Shown: positions 12,601 through 21,540 of the stretch, in pieces
Layout: every line of letters begins with the position of its first letter
Position numbering within the stretch: the first letter of the stretch is position 1
Assembly: GCF_932526225.1 (NCBI RefSeq)
Contig: NC_064042.1
Span: forward strand, 1,781,001 to 1,845,000
From: Nematostella vectensis
Lineage: Eukaryota; Cnidaria; Anthozoa; Actiniaria; Edwardsiidae
DNA length: 64,000 nt
Reading direction: 5' to 3'
Notes under the pieces: generated by a model
The model's input: the letters and a program-made list of their open reading frames with translations, nothing else
Databases searched by the model: none
Told to the model about the DNA's origin: nothing
Position numbers and translations under genes: made by a program

Positions 12601-13996
12601 TCACCCGACAGGAAAACCAGCGTTTGCCGTGAGCCAGTTCTATGGCGACGGCGCAGCTCGCAAACGAACGAGAAAGTCACGGCGACTTCGCGATCTTGAC
12701 TCTCCGAGCGATTCCGACTCTAAGACGAGCGAGTACGAGTACGATGGTAGTTCGGACGAGGAGCCAAAGAGACCCGAACGTCACGTTTATCTCCGTCGGC
12801 ACTACCGAATCGACGACGAAGACGAGGAAGAAACCGAGGAAGATCAGAGCGGTAAGGAGGATAAAAAAGATACGAAAGACGAGGACATGGAAAAGAAGGA
12901 CTCTCGGAAAAATGGCGAAGATGATGAAAATGTCGATAACAAAAAAGCGGAAGAAAAACTCAAGAATGGAGATCACCTGGTCAAAACAGAATCCAAGGAC
13001 GCTGAACGGGCGGCGGAAAGTGGAAACGAGTCGGATGAATCAGGGTTTTCGAATCAAAAGCCCAAAGAGCCGGACTCGGAAAAAGACAAAAAGAGCAAGG
13101 AGAAGATGGAAACAGGCAAGTCTAAAGCAGTGAGTCCCAAACCAAAGGAAAGGGTCCCTCTTACGAAGCCCCCACCCCTTTCCTCTCCGAAAATCGACCC
13201 TCTGTTGGATTCCTTGGGCTTTGGGGCACTAGGCTCGTCTTTTGCTAATACGGAGATTTCGAATGTCGTGGCTAAATCACCTAGTGGGTACAGTGCGACA
13301 TCACCGAGCCGACGCCTTCCTCCGCGACCAGATCCCTACATCAGCCCCACGGCCACTGCCGGTGACCGTCGCTACCCTGCTAGACCAGACCCCATGGGGT
13401 ACTCACCCTCTGAAATGGGCGTGCCGTCAAGCCCCTTGCCACGCCCAGCCTCCGATCCTCGCTACGGCTCCTACCCCTATGGCCAATCAGCACAGTATGG
13501 AAACTATTTTAACTATAATCAGGATTTTGCCCAGGCTGCTCCAGTGGGAGTGTTTGCGGGCTCACCTCAACTACCACCCTCGTACAGCCAAGCCATGAAC
13601 TCTAGACAATATCCCGGCTTCTCACCGACTATATCGAACAGGGAAACGTCCGCGTTTACTCAGACGCCTCAGTCCCCTTCGTATCGACCACCCCCAGCTG
13701 TTTCGAGGTCACCGTATGCGGGGTTTCCCCCGTCGTACCCAAGAACAGACTCAACGACTCCACGGACTGGGTTTTACCCTGCATCTAGTAGCGGGTTTGG
13801 ATACCAACAGCCTTCGTCCCAGTACGTGCACCCAGATGACCCTTTCGGGGCGATAACCGGGCGATACGCCACTCCCACGGTTACCCCGCCCCTAGTCCCA
13901 CCCATGCCTTGGACAGGATCCCAGGACGCGGGGATGTACTACCCCCCTGCGCCGTCCGGGGTCACCAAGACCGCAGGGCAGCAGGGTTACAGCTGA
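634..13996 (+). CDS. RSF1: RSF1 (remodeling and spacing factor 1), 5'-truncated by window edge
   Basis: RSF1 is the histone-binding subunit that partners the ISWI ATPase SMARCA5/SNF2H in the RSF nucleosome-spacing complex. I join ten exons: 634-728, 962-1054, 1732-1863, 3658-3734, 4145-4278, 4549-4628, 5203-5307, 10813-10892, 11614-11653 and 12449-13996. All phases match, giving about 793 visible residues. Exons 1-5 encode the DDT/WHIM-like N-terminal region (motifs [17 protein letters not shown] and SWRLL). Exons 6-7 encode one PHD finger with the C4HC3 pattern ([29 protein letters not shown]). Exons 8-9 encode a basic helix ([20 protein letters not shown]) and [12 protein letters not shown]. 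The last exon opens with [20 protein letters not shown], matching the region after the PHD in vertebrate RSF1. The long acidic region between WHIM and PHD of vertebrate RSF1 is reduced here to a short K/D-rich linker. Identity is secure; the N-terminus is missing because of the window edge. Confidence 0.93.
1055..1731 (+). other. RSF1 intron with low-complexity and unknown inserted DNA
   Basis: The intron has a GTAAGG donor and a TTTCAG acceptor. It holds a C-homopolymer near 1202-1220 and a stretch at about 1340-1600 whose ends are weakly complementary (GACACTGCAAGGCACCAC against a GGTGGTGCC/GCAGTGTC segment). That stretch may be an old foldback insertion. I see no coding exon in it. Confidence 0.5.
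1864..3657 (+). other. RSF1 intron, low complexity
   Basis: This 1.8 kb intron has a GTGAGT donor and a CCTTAG acceptor. It contains degenerate copies of a C-rich motif (about 1990-2150), a G-rich tract of GGGTAGGGGTAGGGG type (2710-2820), and AT-rich simple sequence (3290-3350). No exon is evident. Confidence 0.6.
4406..4497 (+). repeat. 16-bp minisatellite in RSF1 intron
   Basis: The unit CAAACAAGACTCTAGG is repeated nearly six times head to tail with one substitution. It sits in the middle of the 270-bp intron 4279-4548 and does not touch either splice site. Confidence 0.9.
4629..5202 (+). other. RSF1 intron splitting the PHD finger, G-rich
   Basis: The intron separates the first Cys pair of the PHD finger (exon 4549-4628) from the rest (exon 5203-5307). 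Its middle (about 4680-5025) is a degenerate G-rich repeat built on a motif of the type CCAGGGGGAGGGGG, with a G homopolymer near 4940-4957. The plus (mRNA-like) strand could form G-quadruplexes, but no function is shown. Confidence 0.6.
5710..10812 (+). repeat. 71-bp minisatellite array of 72 units ending in the RSF1 splice acceptor
   Basis: A head-to-tail array of a 71-bp unit; five units are 69 bp through loss of AT in CACATGTCAC (near 6088, 6157, 6581, 8141, 9417). Distances between successive unit ends add up exactly: 5031 bp plus five 2-bp losses equals 71 x 71. The unit carries a branch-point-like TTAAC, then a pyrimidine-rich stretch GTTTGTTCTCATTATGTAG and CTTGCAC. The last copy is the true 3' splice site: exon 10813 opens with CTTGCACTG and continues RSF1 in frame. 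Thus 72 copies of an acceptor-like sequence are present, although a few have lost the AG (TATGTAAC) or are changed (CTATGGAG). Units differ mostly by C/T at CCCCACGTG versus CCCCATGTG, consistent with CpG decay. Confidence 0.97.
10893..11613 (+). other. RSF1 intron
   Basis: The intron has the donor GTTTGT (weak, non-consensus at +3) and the acceptor TTACAG. Apart from the short hairpin listed at 11285-11343 I see no structure or exon in it. Confidence 0.6.
11285..11343. repeat. Perfect 16-bp inverted repeat
   Basis: GCGTCTCTGTTCTTTC (11285-11300) is exactly complementary to GAAAGAACAGAGACGC (11328-11343), with a 27-base loop. It lies within an RSF1 intron and is probably a fragment of a foldback element. 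Confidence 0.85.
11654..12448 (+). other. RSF1 intron before the last exon
   Basis: The donor is GTAGGC and the acceptor TTCCTAG. Apart from the inverted repeat listed separately at 12112-12272, the sequence is unremarkable. Confidence 0.6.
12112..12272. mobile_element. Imperfect 160-bp foldback (MITE-like) element
   Basis: The left arm begins CTCGGGGACCTGGGGCGAGG and the right arm ends with its near complement (CGTCCCAGGTCCCCTAGG). Arms of about 75-80 bp meet around an AAAGACGTC core, with scattered mismatches. No coding capacity and no clear target-site duplication were seen. Confidence 0.65.
12449..13996 (+). CDS. RSF1: RSF1 last exon (C-terminal half, stop codon)
   Basis: The exon follows acceptor TTCCTAG and carries 515 codons to TGA at 13994-13996. 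It has three parts. First comes the conserved basic/aromatic segment ([17 protein letters not shown]), recognisable in vertebrate RSF1 just after the PHD region. Next is a long, highly charged Asp/Glu/Lys-rich stretch of roughly 170 residues, expected to be disordered. The tail of about 280 residues is Pro/Tyr/Ser-rich, with repeated PSYP/RPDP-type motifs, and I do not recognise it from vertebrate RSF1. It is GC-richer than the rest of the gene. An antisense open frame at 12677-12976 is a shadow of the charged region. Confidence 0.9.
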   Translation, partial: GPGSDEETVEQTRRSNRSRKTVDYTFKEFEEEIQDAVGRDKKLKTEEEMNGHPTGKPAFAVSQFYGDGAARKRTRKSRRLRDLDSPSDSDSKTSEYEYDGSSDEEPKRPERHVYLRRHYRIDDEDEEETEEDQSGKEDKKDTKDEDMEKKDSRKNGEDDENVDNKKAEEKLKNGDHLVKTESKDAERAAESGNESDESGFSNQKPKEPDSEKDKKSKEKMETGKSKAVSPKPKERVPLTKPPPLSSPKIDPLLDSLGFGALGSSFANTEISNVVAKSPSGYSATSPSRRLPPRPDPYISPTATAGDRRYPARPDPMGYSPSEMGVPSSPLPRPASDPRYGSYPYGQSAQYGNYFNYNQDFAQAAPVGVFAGSPQLPPSYSQAMNSRQYPGFSPTISNRETSAFTQTPQSPSYRPPPAVSRSPYAGFPPSYPRTDSTTPRTGFYPASSSGFGYQQPSSQYVHPDDPFGAITGRYATPTVTPPLVPPMPWTGSQDAGMYYPPAPSGVTKTAGQQGYS

Positions 13997-14845
13997 TACA
14001 AGATGTCTCCGTATATGTGAGCTTAGCTTGTCAGGAGGACGTGCGAGGCTCGTGGGTCCAGGGTATGATATAGCTGAGACAACATGTCTTGAGACGTGTT
14101 CCTGGAGCCAGACCCTCGAATGCGGCGCTAAACTTCGCTTTATATGGGAGGCTCATGGGTCCAGGGTTCACATGCATAGGGTGGATCTTTTGCATTCATC
14201 CCAAGCATTTGACCCCCTAACCCCCCCCCCTATGTCATGTAAGGACTAATTTCACCAGCCATTATCTAGGGGGGTGTGCACCGTAAAAGATATCATAAGG
14301 AAAAAGTATGATATTTAACGCTGCGAAATGACCGTTTTTGCAGTTGTTTGGTGCTTCGGGCGCCCCCTGACTACGTACCCTCTTACCTGTCTGATATCCA
14401 ATAGCAACTGCTTTGTATATAACCCACTAGCCGTACATAGATAGTTCTATCTAATGAGGTCGCGATTTTGTAAATGGACACTTTTAAACGATCACTTTTA
14501 ATCATTCTAAGCCTTCTAAACGTGTTCTTAGCGTAGACAGCATTCCTAACTCTGTTAGTGGTAAAACACCTTTGTCCAGTGCAAAACGAGCGGTGTAGCG
14601 GCGTTCGAGTTGCGAAATGAGAAAAGAAAGTCGAAGGGGATATCGCTCAGTTCCAGTATGCAGGGACCTAAGGCCGCTCGCGGCCCCTCAGCGATTTTAA
14701 ATTGTACCAAAGAAAATGCGGTAAAAACAATGCCTTCTCGCATCAAGCATTTCATGTTGTCCCCGTTTGTGTTTCTCGTGTACTCTATAGTCATTGTTTT
14801 TACCGTGTTTTATGTTTCAAATAAAGAATGAATTGAATCTCGTTG
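13997..14845 (+). terminator. RSF1 3' UTR and polyadenylation signal
   Basis: The stretch from the RSF1 stop to the canonical AATAAA at 14819-14824 holds no convincing coding sequence and is best read as 3' UTR. Cleavage would be expected some 10-30 bases further on. Confidence 0.6.
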
Positions 14846-15049
14846 AATGATTGCAGGTCTTGGTTGAGAGGTGTGTCGATTGGGTGAGTTTGGGGACAAT
14901 CCAATGCGGAGCATTCAATGCAGGTGTGCGCACATGCCGTCCTCCGACAGATACAATCATCATAGAAAAGGATTTGAGTACGCCATATGCGTTCCTTCAT
15001 ATTTCAAACTATAAATTGTTTGGGCAGCATGATTCTAATCGTCCGGGGT

Positions 15050-15570
15050 CTCCCCTCCCTCTAGCTAAGGCTTTTCATCGAGACACCTTACCTCGATGGG
15101 TGTGATTGTAACAGTCTGATCCTCCGGGATCACCCTCTCCACCCACCTCACCTCCCGCTAGCTAAGGCACTGTTCATCTAGACATCTTACCTCGATGGGT
15201 GTGATTGTAACAGTGTGCTGATTCTCCGGAATCACCCTCTCTACCCACCTCACCTCCCGCTAGCTAAGGCCCTGTTTATCGAGACATCTTACCTCGATGG
15301 GTGTGATTGTAACAGTGTGCTGATTCTCCGGAATCACCCTCTCCACCCACCTCACCTCCCGCTAGTTAAGGCCCTGTTCATCGAGACATCTTACCTCGAT
15401 GGGTGTGATTGTAACCGTGTGCTGATTCTCCGGGATCACCCTCTCCACCCCCCTCTCCCGCTAGCTAAGGCCCTGTTCATCGAGACACCTTACCTCAATG
15501 GGTGTGATTGTAACCGTGTGCTGATTCTCCGAGATCACCCTCTCTATCCACCTCTTACCTCCCTGATGTT
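15050..15570 (-). repeat. ~100-bp tandem repeat, 5 copies, each with a splice donor
   Basis: Five head-to-tail units with spacings of 99, 102, 102 and 99 bp. Read on the minus strand each unit contains an exon-end-like block (ATCACACCCATYGAG) followed by a 5' splice site GTAAGA/GTAAGG, at plus positions 15493, 15394, 15292, 15190 and 15091. The first unit on the minus strand (15494 and up) is the 3' end of the decayed exon 15494-15865; the others are copies of that exon end plus donor inside the following intron. Confidence 0.88.
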
Positions 15571-15865
15571 TCGGGACCACGCGCCGATTTTTGCTCATAC
15601 CCAACTGCAGCACCACCTTCCCACCAGGAGGTAAGGTAGCTTCGGACTCTTCCCCCTCCTTCGGTGTCGCTAGTGGCTCGCGGAAGGCGAACCGGTAGTT
15701 CTCGGAATTTAGGAGGAGATCCTTGACAGCCTCTAGCTCCTTCCACACCGAGATGTTCCCTTCCCCGTATACAGGGTGGATGAGGTAGCGTTAACGGAGT
15801 CGCCCGATACCCGGGATGTGCGGGAAGAAGATTCGAGTGCCGCTAGCCACACTCGTGCATCTTGC

Positions 15866-16570
15866 CTAGAGAAGAAGGCACGCCGTGTTGCATCGAAAGA
15901 TCTTATATGTCAGGAGGCCGAATGGGCGTCCTCCCTCAACTATTATTGCACCCGCTGACAATGGGTCAAAAGATAATATAGTGAGGATGGATGTTATTCT
16001 AAAAACAACGTAAATATGGGCGTGGCATATCAAGAAAATTTAGCCAAAAATTGTCGTTTTTCCAAGACACGGTCACTTCCATATAAGGAAACTAATATAT
16101 TCCTTATTTGGAAAACCTGCACGAATCTTGTCATTTTTAAGGCTATCGTACTGCAGGTGCACAAACTTTATGAATTGTATTCAAAAGAGAAAAACAGTGA
16201 CTGTGACCATTTTGTGAATGGAGAAAGCCTGAAAGAAACTAAAATTCTTCGGTACCAGACCCCTTAAACGACAACGGTTTTTTCATATGCTCCAATAAAA
16301 TGACACATAGGTAACTTCTTTGTGATGCAACATACAGCATCTTAAATAATCAGAAACAAAAGTTCTACGCATTGATTATTTTTCAATTATTTTTAATTTA
16401 ACACCATGTAGTAATATAAAAATTAGTCACCCTATAAAACTCACCAATTTTTGCACTGCGTGGTACTGCAATTTAGTATTCAACTTGTAAATATAAAACC
16501 CTGGACAAAGCCTCTGGTATCTATTATCTTACAAGCCCTCTCCCGTCCTACGGGGCATAGCCTGTTTACC
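15866..16570. other. Non-coding stretch inside the decayed gene
   Basis: On the minus strand this lies between the repeat array and block B of the decayed gene. I found no exon matching the missing middle of the protein and no repeat structure. Confidence 0.45.
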
Positions 16571-17140
16571 TCTCACCTCCTTCATTGTCCTATGGGGCAT
16601 GTAAAAAGCCTGTAGTCATTGTACCCCACCCCTCCCCCTCTCACCTCCTTCATTGTCCTATGGGGCATGTGAAAAGCCTGTAGTCATTGTACCCCACCCC
16701 TCCCCCTCTCACCTCCTTCATTGTCCTATGCGGCATGTAAAAACCCTGTAGTCATTGTACCCCACCCCTCCCCCTCTCACCTCCTTCATTGTCCTATGGG
16801 GCATGTAAAAAGCCTGTAGTCATTGTACCCCACCCCTCCCCCTCTCACCTCCTTCATTGTCCTATGCGGCATGTAAAAAGCCTGTAGTCATTTAACCCCC
16901 CCTTTCCCCCTCTCACCTCCTTCATTGTCCTATGCGGCATGTAAAAACCCTGTAGTCATTGTACCCCACCCCTCCCCCTCTCACCTCCTTCATTGTCCTA
17001 TGCGGCATGTAAAAAGCCTGTAGTCATTTAACCCCCCCTTTCCCCCTCTCACCTCCTTCATTGTCCTATGCGGCATGTAAAAACCCTGTAGTCATTGTAC
17101 CCCACCCCTCCCCCTCTCACCTCCTTGCTTGTCCTATGCG
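16571..17140 (-). repeat. 68-bp tandem repeat, 9 copies, each with a splice donor
   Basis: The plus-strand motif TCACCTCCTT recurs at exactly 68-bp steps (16573, 16641, 16709, 16777, 16845, 16913, 16981, 17049, 17117). Read on the minus strand this is AAGGAGGTGA, an exon end followed by the 5' splice site GTGAGA. Each unit also carries a copy of the exon segment CAATGACTACAG and GCCGCATAGGACAA. The copy at 17117 abuts the coding sequence RTRHNDYRLYKPHRTSKE and is the original junction; the other eight lie downstream in the intron, multiplying the donor nine-fold. Confidence 0.93.
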
Positions 17141-17451
17141 GCTTGTAAAGTCTGTAGTCATTGTGCCTTGTGCGGAACTCCAGCCCATTCAGCACAGCCA
17201 CGAACTCTCCCAGCCCTACAGTGCGGATATTGTTGGAGTGGTCGTGAATGGAGAGCAGGCCTAGGGCTTGGTGTGGGTAGCGCTGTGGTACGGCCGAATT
17301 CCTGTCCAGAAATTCCGGATTTGTTTGACTCCGGAGTCGGCATCTGTGCGTATCTTCTCCTCGATGAAGAGCTGCTGTAGCATACTTTTCTCGAGAGATT
17401 GATTGACTTAGCGATTTTTAAATATCTGCGAGCTTGCCAACTGTGGTGTTC

Positions 17452-17462
17452 TGCGCATGCGC
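17452..17462. promoter_or_regulatory. NRF-1-like palindrome near an AANATGGCG motif
   Basis: TGCGCATGCGC matches the NRF-1 consensus and lies about 25 bases from AAAATGGCG, a YY1-like motif. Both occur together in many animal CpG-type promoters. It sits within the putative 5' part of the decayed minus-strand gene, so it could be a remnant promoter. A second GCGCATGCGC is at 18721. Function is inferred only. Confidence 0.3.
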
Positions 17463-17516
17463 CGCATGGATTTGGCCAAAAATGGCGCGGATGAAGAAGA
17501 CAAGCGGGGCTCCCAT

Positions 17517-20500
17517 CTTGAACCTTTCGTTCAAATCGAGAATCAGGAAATTGCTGTTTAAGTAATGTATTAATTGTTCTAGACATTTCTCGGATGGATA
17601 TAAAACTTTAACAAAAGTCGCAACGACCAAATTGTAAATGGTGAATTTATTTGGTCTCGAATAAAAAATCAAAGTAGCAAAAGCCAGTTTTTTTTAAGTT
17701 TGTAATAACGCAGTCAGCTATATGCCCGCCAGTCGGGAAAGGTCCTTGATGGACTAAATGCCCAAAAGTTCCTAATTTATTCAAATAAACCCTTAACTTG
17801 TCGATCTAGTGAGTTCAAAGTATTCTATATTTGTCGAGGAAGGGCAAGCAAATCTGAATTGAGATTTGTTATTTAAACTTTTTCTGTAGAATCGATAGAA
17901 TCGTAATTTTAGTGGCTCCAGCTGAAATTCCTCCCCAACTCATTAATGGTTAAGCTTGTAGTTTTCCCTAACAATTACTACTGATGCGTCATACCTTGAT
18001 AAGGGAGCTGTACTTTGACTCTGCAAGTCGCCTCCCTCTCGGCTAGCTCTCTTCTGGAACTTTGTGGAGTGCTGAGGTCTTGCGTGTGAGACTCGAAATA
18101 ACTTCTTTGAGACACCCGGTCTTTATTCTACTGCGTATTAGATCCAAGTGACAGATTTAGCTATTGATTGAATAAGAACAATCATTTAAAAATGTGGGAC
18201 ATTGACGAAAAGGTGTTTTGTTTGGAAATATTCTAAAAATCCAGGATTTGACATTTATTGAAGTATGTCAAGCTGGAACCGCTTGAAATGGTCTCAACAC
18301 AAACTTGATGCAAGAGCTTAGAGCCACGTTTAAACGAATTTTCCTCGTTTATTCGTTGCTTGAACGAATTTTCTTCGTTGCTTCATTCGCGTTTCAGGGC
18401 CGCTCGGGAAATGGGACGATCCCTTATCCCTGATTGCCAGTGCTGAAATACGCAAGACTAGCTCCAGTACCGCGCAGTTAAACCAGCCTTTTTGTTTGGC
18501 GGCGTTTTACCGGCCAAATGTCACATTTTGGCGAATACTAAGAAAATTTAAGGCTATCATTTCTTTATGACTCCCTCATTATCAAACAAATCTGTCATCT
18601 TTTGTACAGTATGGTTTTTATGCTATACAGTTAGTCAAAATAGCGACTGAAGTCAGCCTTTTTGTACCTTTGCTCGAACGATTCAACACTACGGGATTGT
18701 GTTTGTTTTAGCCAGAGCACGCGCATGCGCATACCTTATTCAGCACTGTCTCCCTGTTAGATGATCTACACAGCCCGCTCGAGAAAAAAATCACCTCACT
18801 TATAGCGCATAGAATGTGTTTTTAGGATGTGCGTTTACTAAATTCTTGGAATTGTATGAAAAAGCCAACAACAAGATCCTCCTATAATCAAGGAAAATTG
18901 GCTTTTTTATTTATGGGACTTGGTTGAGCTCAGTTGTATGCGATTTTTCTCGTATTTCCCTTTAAGACATGTCTAGAGTCTTATATGTCATATAGGCATG
19001 GGAGATGACTTAAGCTGATGTTTCCTCTTTGTCTGCCGCCATTGTCCATACTTTTACGCGAGTTGAAGGGGGGGGGGGGGGGGGGGTTATTAAACCCACC
19101 TCGAGCTGGCAAGTAAATACACAAAAAACATCATTCGTGTCCACTTGGCAAGGTTATTCGTTTATCAGGAGTTTTTTGTAATCGTTTTCATGAATTTCTA
19201 TGATTTCAACGTTTTTTGTCATTCTTTTAAACTGTCATCAGAAATTATTTTCGAGTCTTTCAGTTACTCTTAAAAAAACACCCATTTCTTACTACCAATT
19301 TTTCTTCAAATGTGAACAGGAGATTTCAAAATTATTGTGTAAAATTCCAAAGAACAGACTTACAATCCTTTTTTGTGTTATAATGCGTCACTAGGAGATA
19401 TTGGCCAATTAAGAAAGATTTGCTTTATAACGCGCTATCCAAAAAGAAATAAAAAAACAAGTAATTTAAAGAATAAAAATATCATGTCAAATGAAGGAAA
19501 AAAATAATTAAAAAATATAATTGTTGCCTATATTTAGTATAAAAATAAACATTAGCGCTTGTAAACGAGTCCGGAGATTGGTTTATTCGGGTTAACCACT
19601 CACATGTATCCGAAATTACAGCACACTGTCTCCCTATTTGTGCCTCGAGAGATAAACACGGCTGTTTTCATGATGACGAGGTGATAAGAACGTGGAAACA
19701 TGTTATCATTATTATCACAAAAAGGTATTATTGGATTGGATTAGCCAAATGTTAAAAGTAAAGACGAGCTTGAAGGCTATTTAGCAATCAAATGTATTAT
19801 TAATTCTTATGTTAAGGCTTTCAGGCATAGCATATGCTCCTATGCAACAAATGGCAAATGTAATTTTGTTAATTGCAACAAAACTCCGCCAAGTTAAATC
19901 AATCACGTATTTAAAATCGCATTTTTCTATGTCGTTTACTTTGTGTGTGTCAAATTCATCCCTTGAACAAACAATTAAAAAAATAAATTAATATCTTTGT
20001 CTGCTAAGACCACGTATTAAAAATCTCATTTTTCTGTCGTGCCCTTGGTTTTATACAGTTTACTTTGTATGTATACTTAGTCTGATTTTCATTGTCCTTT
20101 GTCATTGTGTTTTTTGCCTTCTTTACCGATAAATCCAGGGACGTCGCAGCCCGGATTTTTTGAGTGGGGGCCGCGTTTTTAAAATCTGTAAAAAAATATA
20201 AAGAAAGATAGAAAATAAAGTTTAATACTTCATTTTCCAACCAATCCAGTTTTAATATGTCGCAATAACCCCGAGGGGTGAAAATGGATGCTTTCTTGAG
20301 CTTGTTTTTGGTCTTTTTAAATATAATAAGTGTTTATAGCATAATGCTTCAATATAAAACAAGAAGGCTTTATAATTCGAATAATTGTTCGTCTAATAGG
20401 GGTATTTTTTGTGCATTCTACACTCTGCGGCACACTTCTCGAGTATCCATTACTAGAGTGTGGTCCTCGGAACCCTATAAAAGGGGTTGAAGACGATTCT

Positions 20501-20817
20501 ACTGTTCTATGTCTACATGAATGCCTTGACCCGAGCGGAAAGCTACGGAAACAAGAACCTTTTGGATTTTTTAAATACACCTATTTTGATAAAGGCTGCA
20601 CCCGCGAATCAAAGTAGCGTAACCCGCAGTGGTTCATGGGTATCGAATAAACGGCTAAATCCTGGGGCCGATTTTTGAAAGGCTGGATAAAGTTATCCAC
20701 GGACAAAAGTTATCTGTTGTATAGGATTTGTTCAGGATTTATCCGTTGGATAAGCATTTATCATTTATCTACAGATAACCCATCTGGCCTTCTAGGAACC
20801 GGCCCCTGATCTCTGGG
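17517..20817. other. Intergenic DNA, no gene recognised
   Basis: AT-rich sequence with a G homopolymer at about 19069-19086. There is an isolated TATAAAAGG at 20474-20482 upstream of short open frames that show no recognisable protein features. I see no convincing exon chain. Confidence 0.5.
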
Positions 20818-21540
20818 CGCCGTGTGAGACGTTTAGAGGTACATAAACAAGAATGCTAAAGCTTTCTACACCTGTGTTTATTTTAATTTGCGCTTGTTTT
20901 TTTTATTTATTAGATACCCATGAAGCACTGCGGGTTACCACACAAAGATTCTCCAATCGCAAACGCATTTGAAATAGGTGTATAATATTCATCTAAAACG
21001 ACAGCAAAATAGATGGTGTTAGGGAAGGGTAAGGGGGGGGGGGGGGGGAGGTAATGGCAGCTCACAGGACTAACTTTATAATAAACAGTAGGCAAAACAA
21101 ACTCAAATCTATGCACAAAAACACTCCTGTCAGCTTTCCTGCACAATCATCCTCAAAGGTGCCATAGCAACCCTAGAGCGCCGTGGGAGACGTTTAGAGG
21201 TACATAAACAAGAATGCTAAACCTTTCTATACCTGTGTTTATTTTAATTTTGCGCTTGTTTTTTTTTTACTTATTTGATACCCATGAAGCACTGCGGGTT
21301 ACCACACATAGATTCTCCAAGTGCAAACGTATTTGAAATAGGTGTATAATATTAATCTAAAACGACAGCAAAATAGATGGTGTGGTGGGGGAAGGGTAAG
21401 GGGAGGGGGGGGTAATGGCAGCTTACGGGACTAACTTTATAATAAACAGTAGGCCAAACAAACTCAAAACTATGCACAAAAACACTTCTGTCAGCTTTCC
21501 TGCACAATTATTCTCAAAGGTGCCATAGCAACCCTAGAGC
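20818..21540 (+). repeat. ~360-bp direct tandem duplication
   Basis: The block starting CGCCGTGTGAGACGTTTAGA (20819) recurs starting CGCCGTGGGAGACGTTTAGA (21180) and the two copies run in parallel to CATAGCAACCCTAGAGC. Differences are a few substitutions and length changes in G and T runs. Neither copy encodes a plausible protein. Both contain GAAATAGGTGTATAAT, also found inverted in the element at 22840. Confidence 0.9.

Larger units (their letters stand above)
15494..17516 (-). pseudogene. Decayed gene of an uncharacterised secreted-type family
   Basis: Two exon-like blocks read leftward. Block A (17383 down to 17121) encodes LFIEEKIRTDADSGVKQIRN, then HSATHTKP, a one-base frameshift near 17263, then SIHDHSNNIRTVGLGEFVAV and RTRHNDYRLYKPHRTSKE, ending at donor GTGAGA. 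Block B (15865-15494, acceptor TTCTCTAG, exactly 124 codons) encodes FFPHIPGIG, a TAA stop at 15793-15791, then HPVYGEGNISVWKELEAVKD and GGKVVLQLGMSKNRRVV, ending ENQHTVTITPIE at donor GTAAGG. These blocks resemble, from memory, an uncharacterised metazoan family also present in amphioxus; I cannot name a function. An ATG at 17516 opens a signal-peptide-like stretch (MGAPLVFFIRAIFGQ), but it is out of frame with block A. The family's long middle region is absent between the blocks. Stop, frameshift and missing exons together indicate a pseudogene. Confidence 0.6.

Noticed and set aside
12642-13133. Alternative plus-frame and antisense open frames over the RSF1 last exon
   Set aside because: They are shadows of the highly charged, compositionally biased RSF1 coding sequence.
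19069-19086. G homopolymer as a functional quadruplex
   Set aside because: Simple homopolymer in intergenic DNA with no associated gene or conserved context; similar runs occur throughout the window.
20411-20678. Short frames downstream of TATAAAAGG as a possible small gene
   Set aside because: No recognisable domain, signal peptide or exon structure; two frames overlap with similar length.
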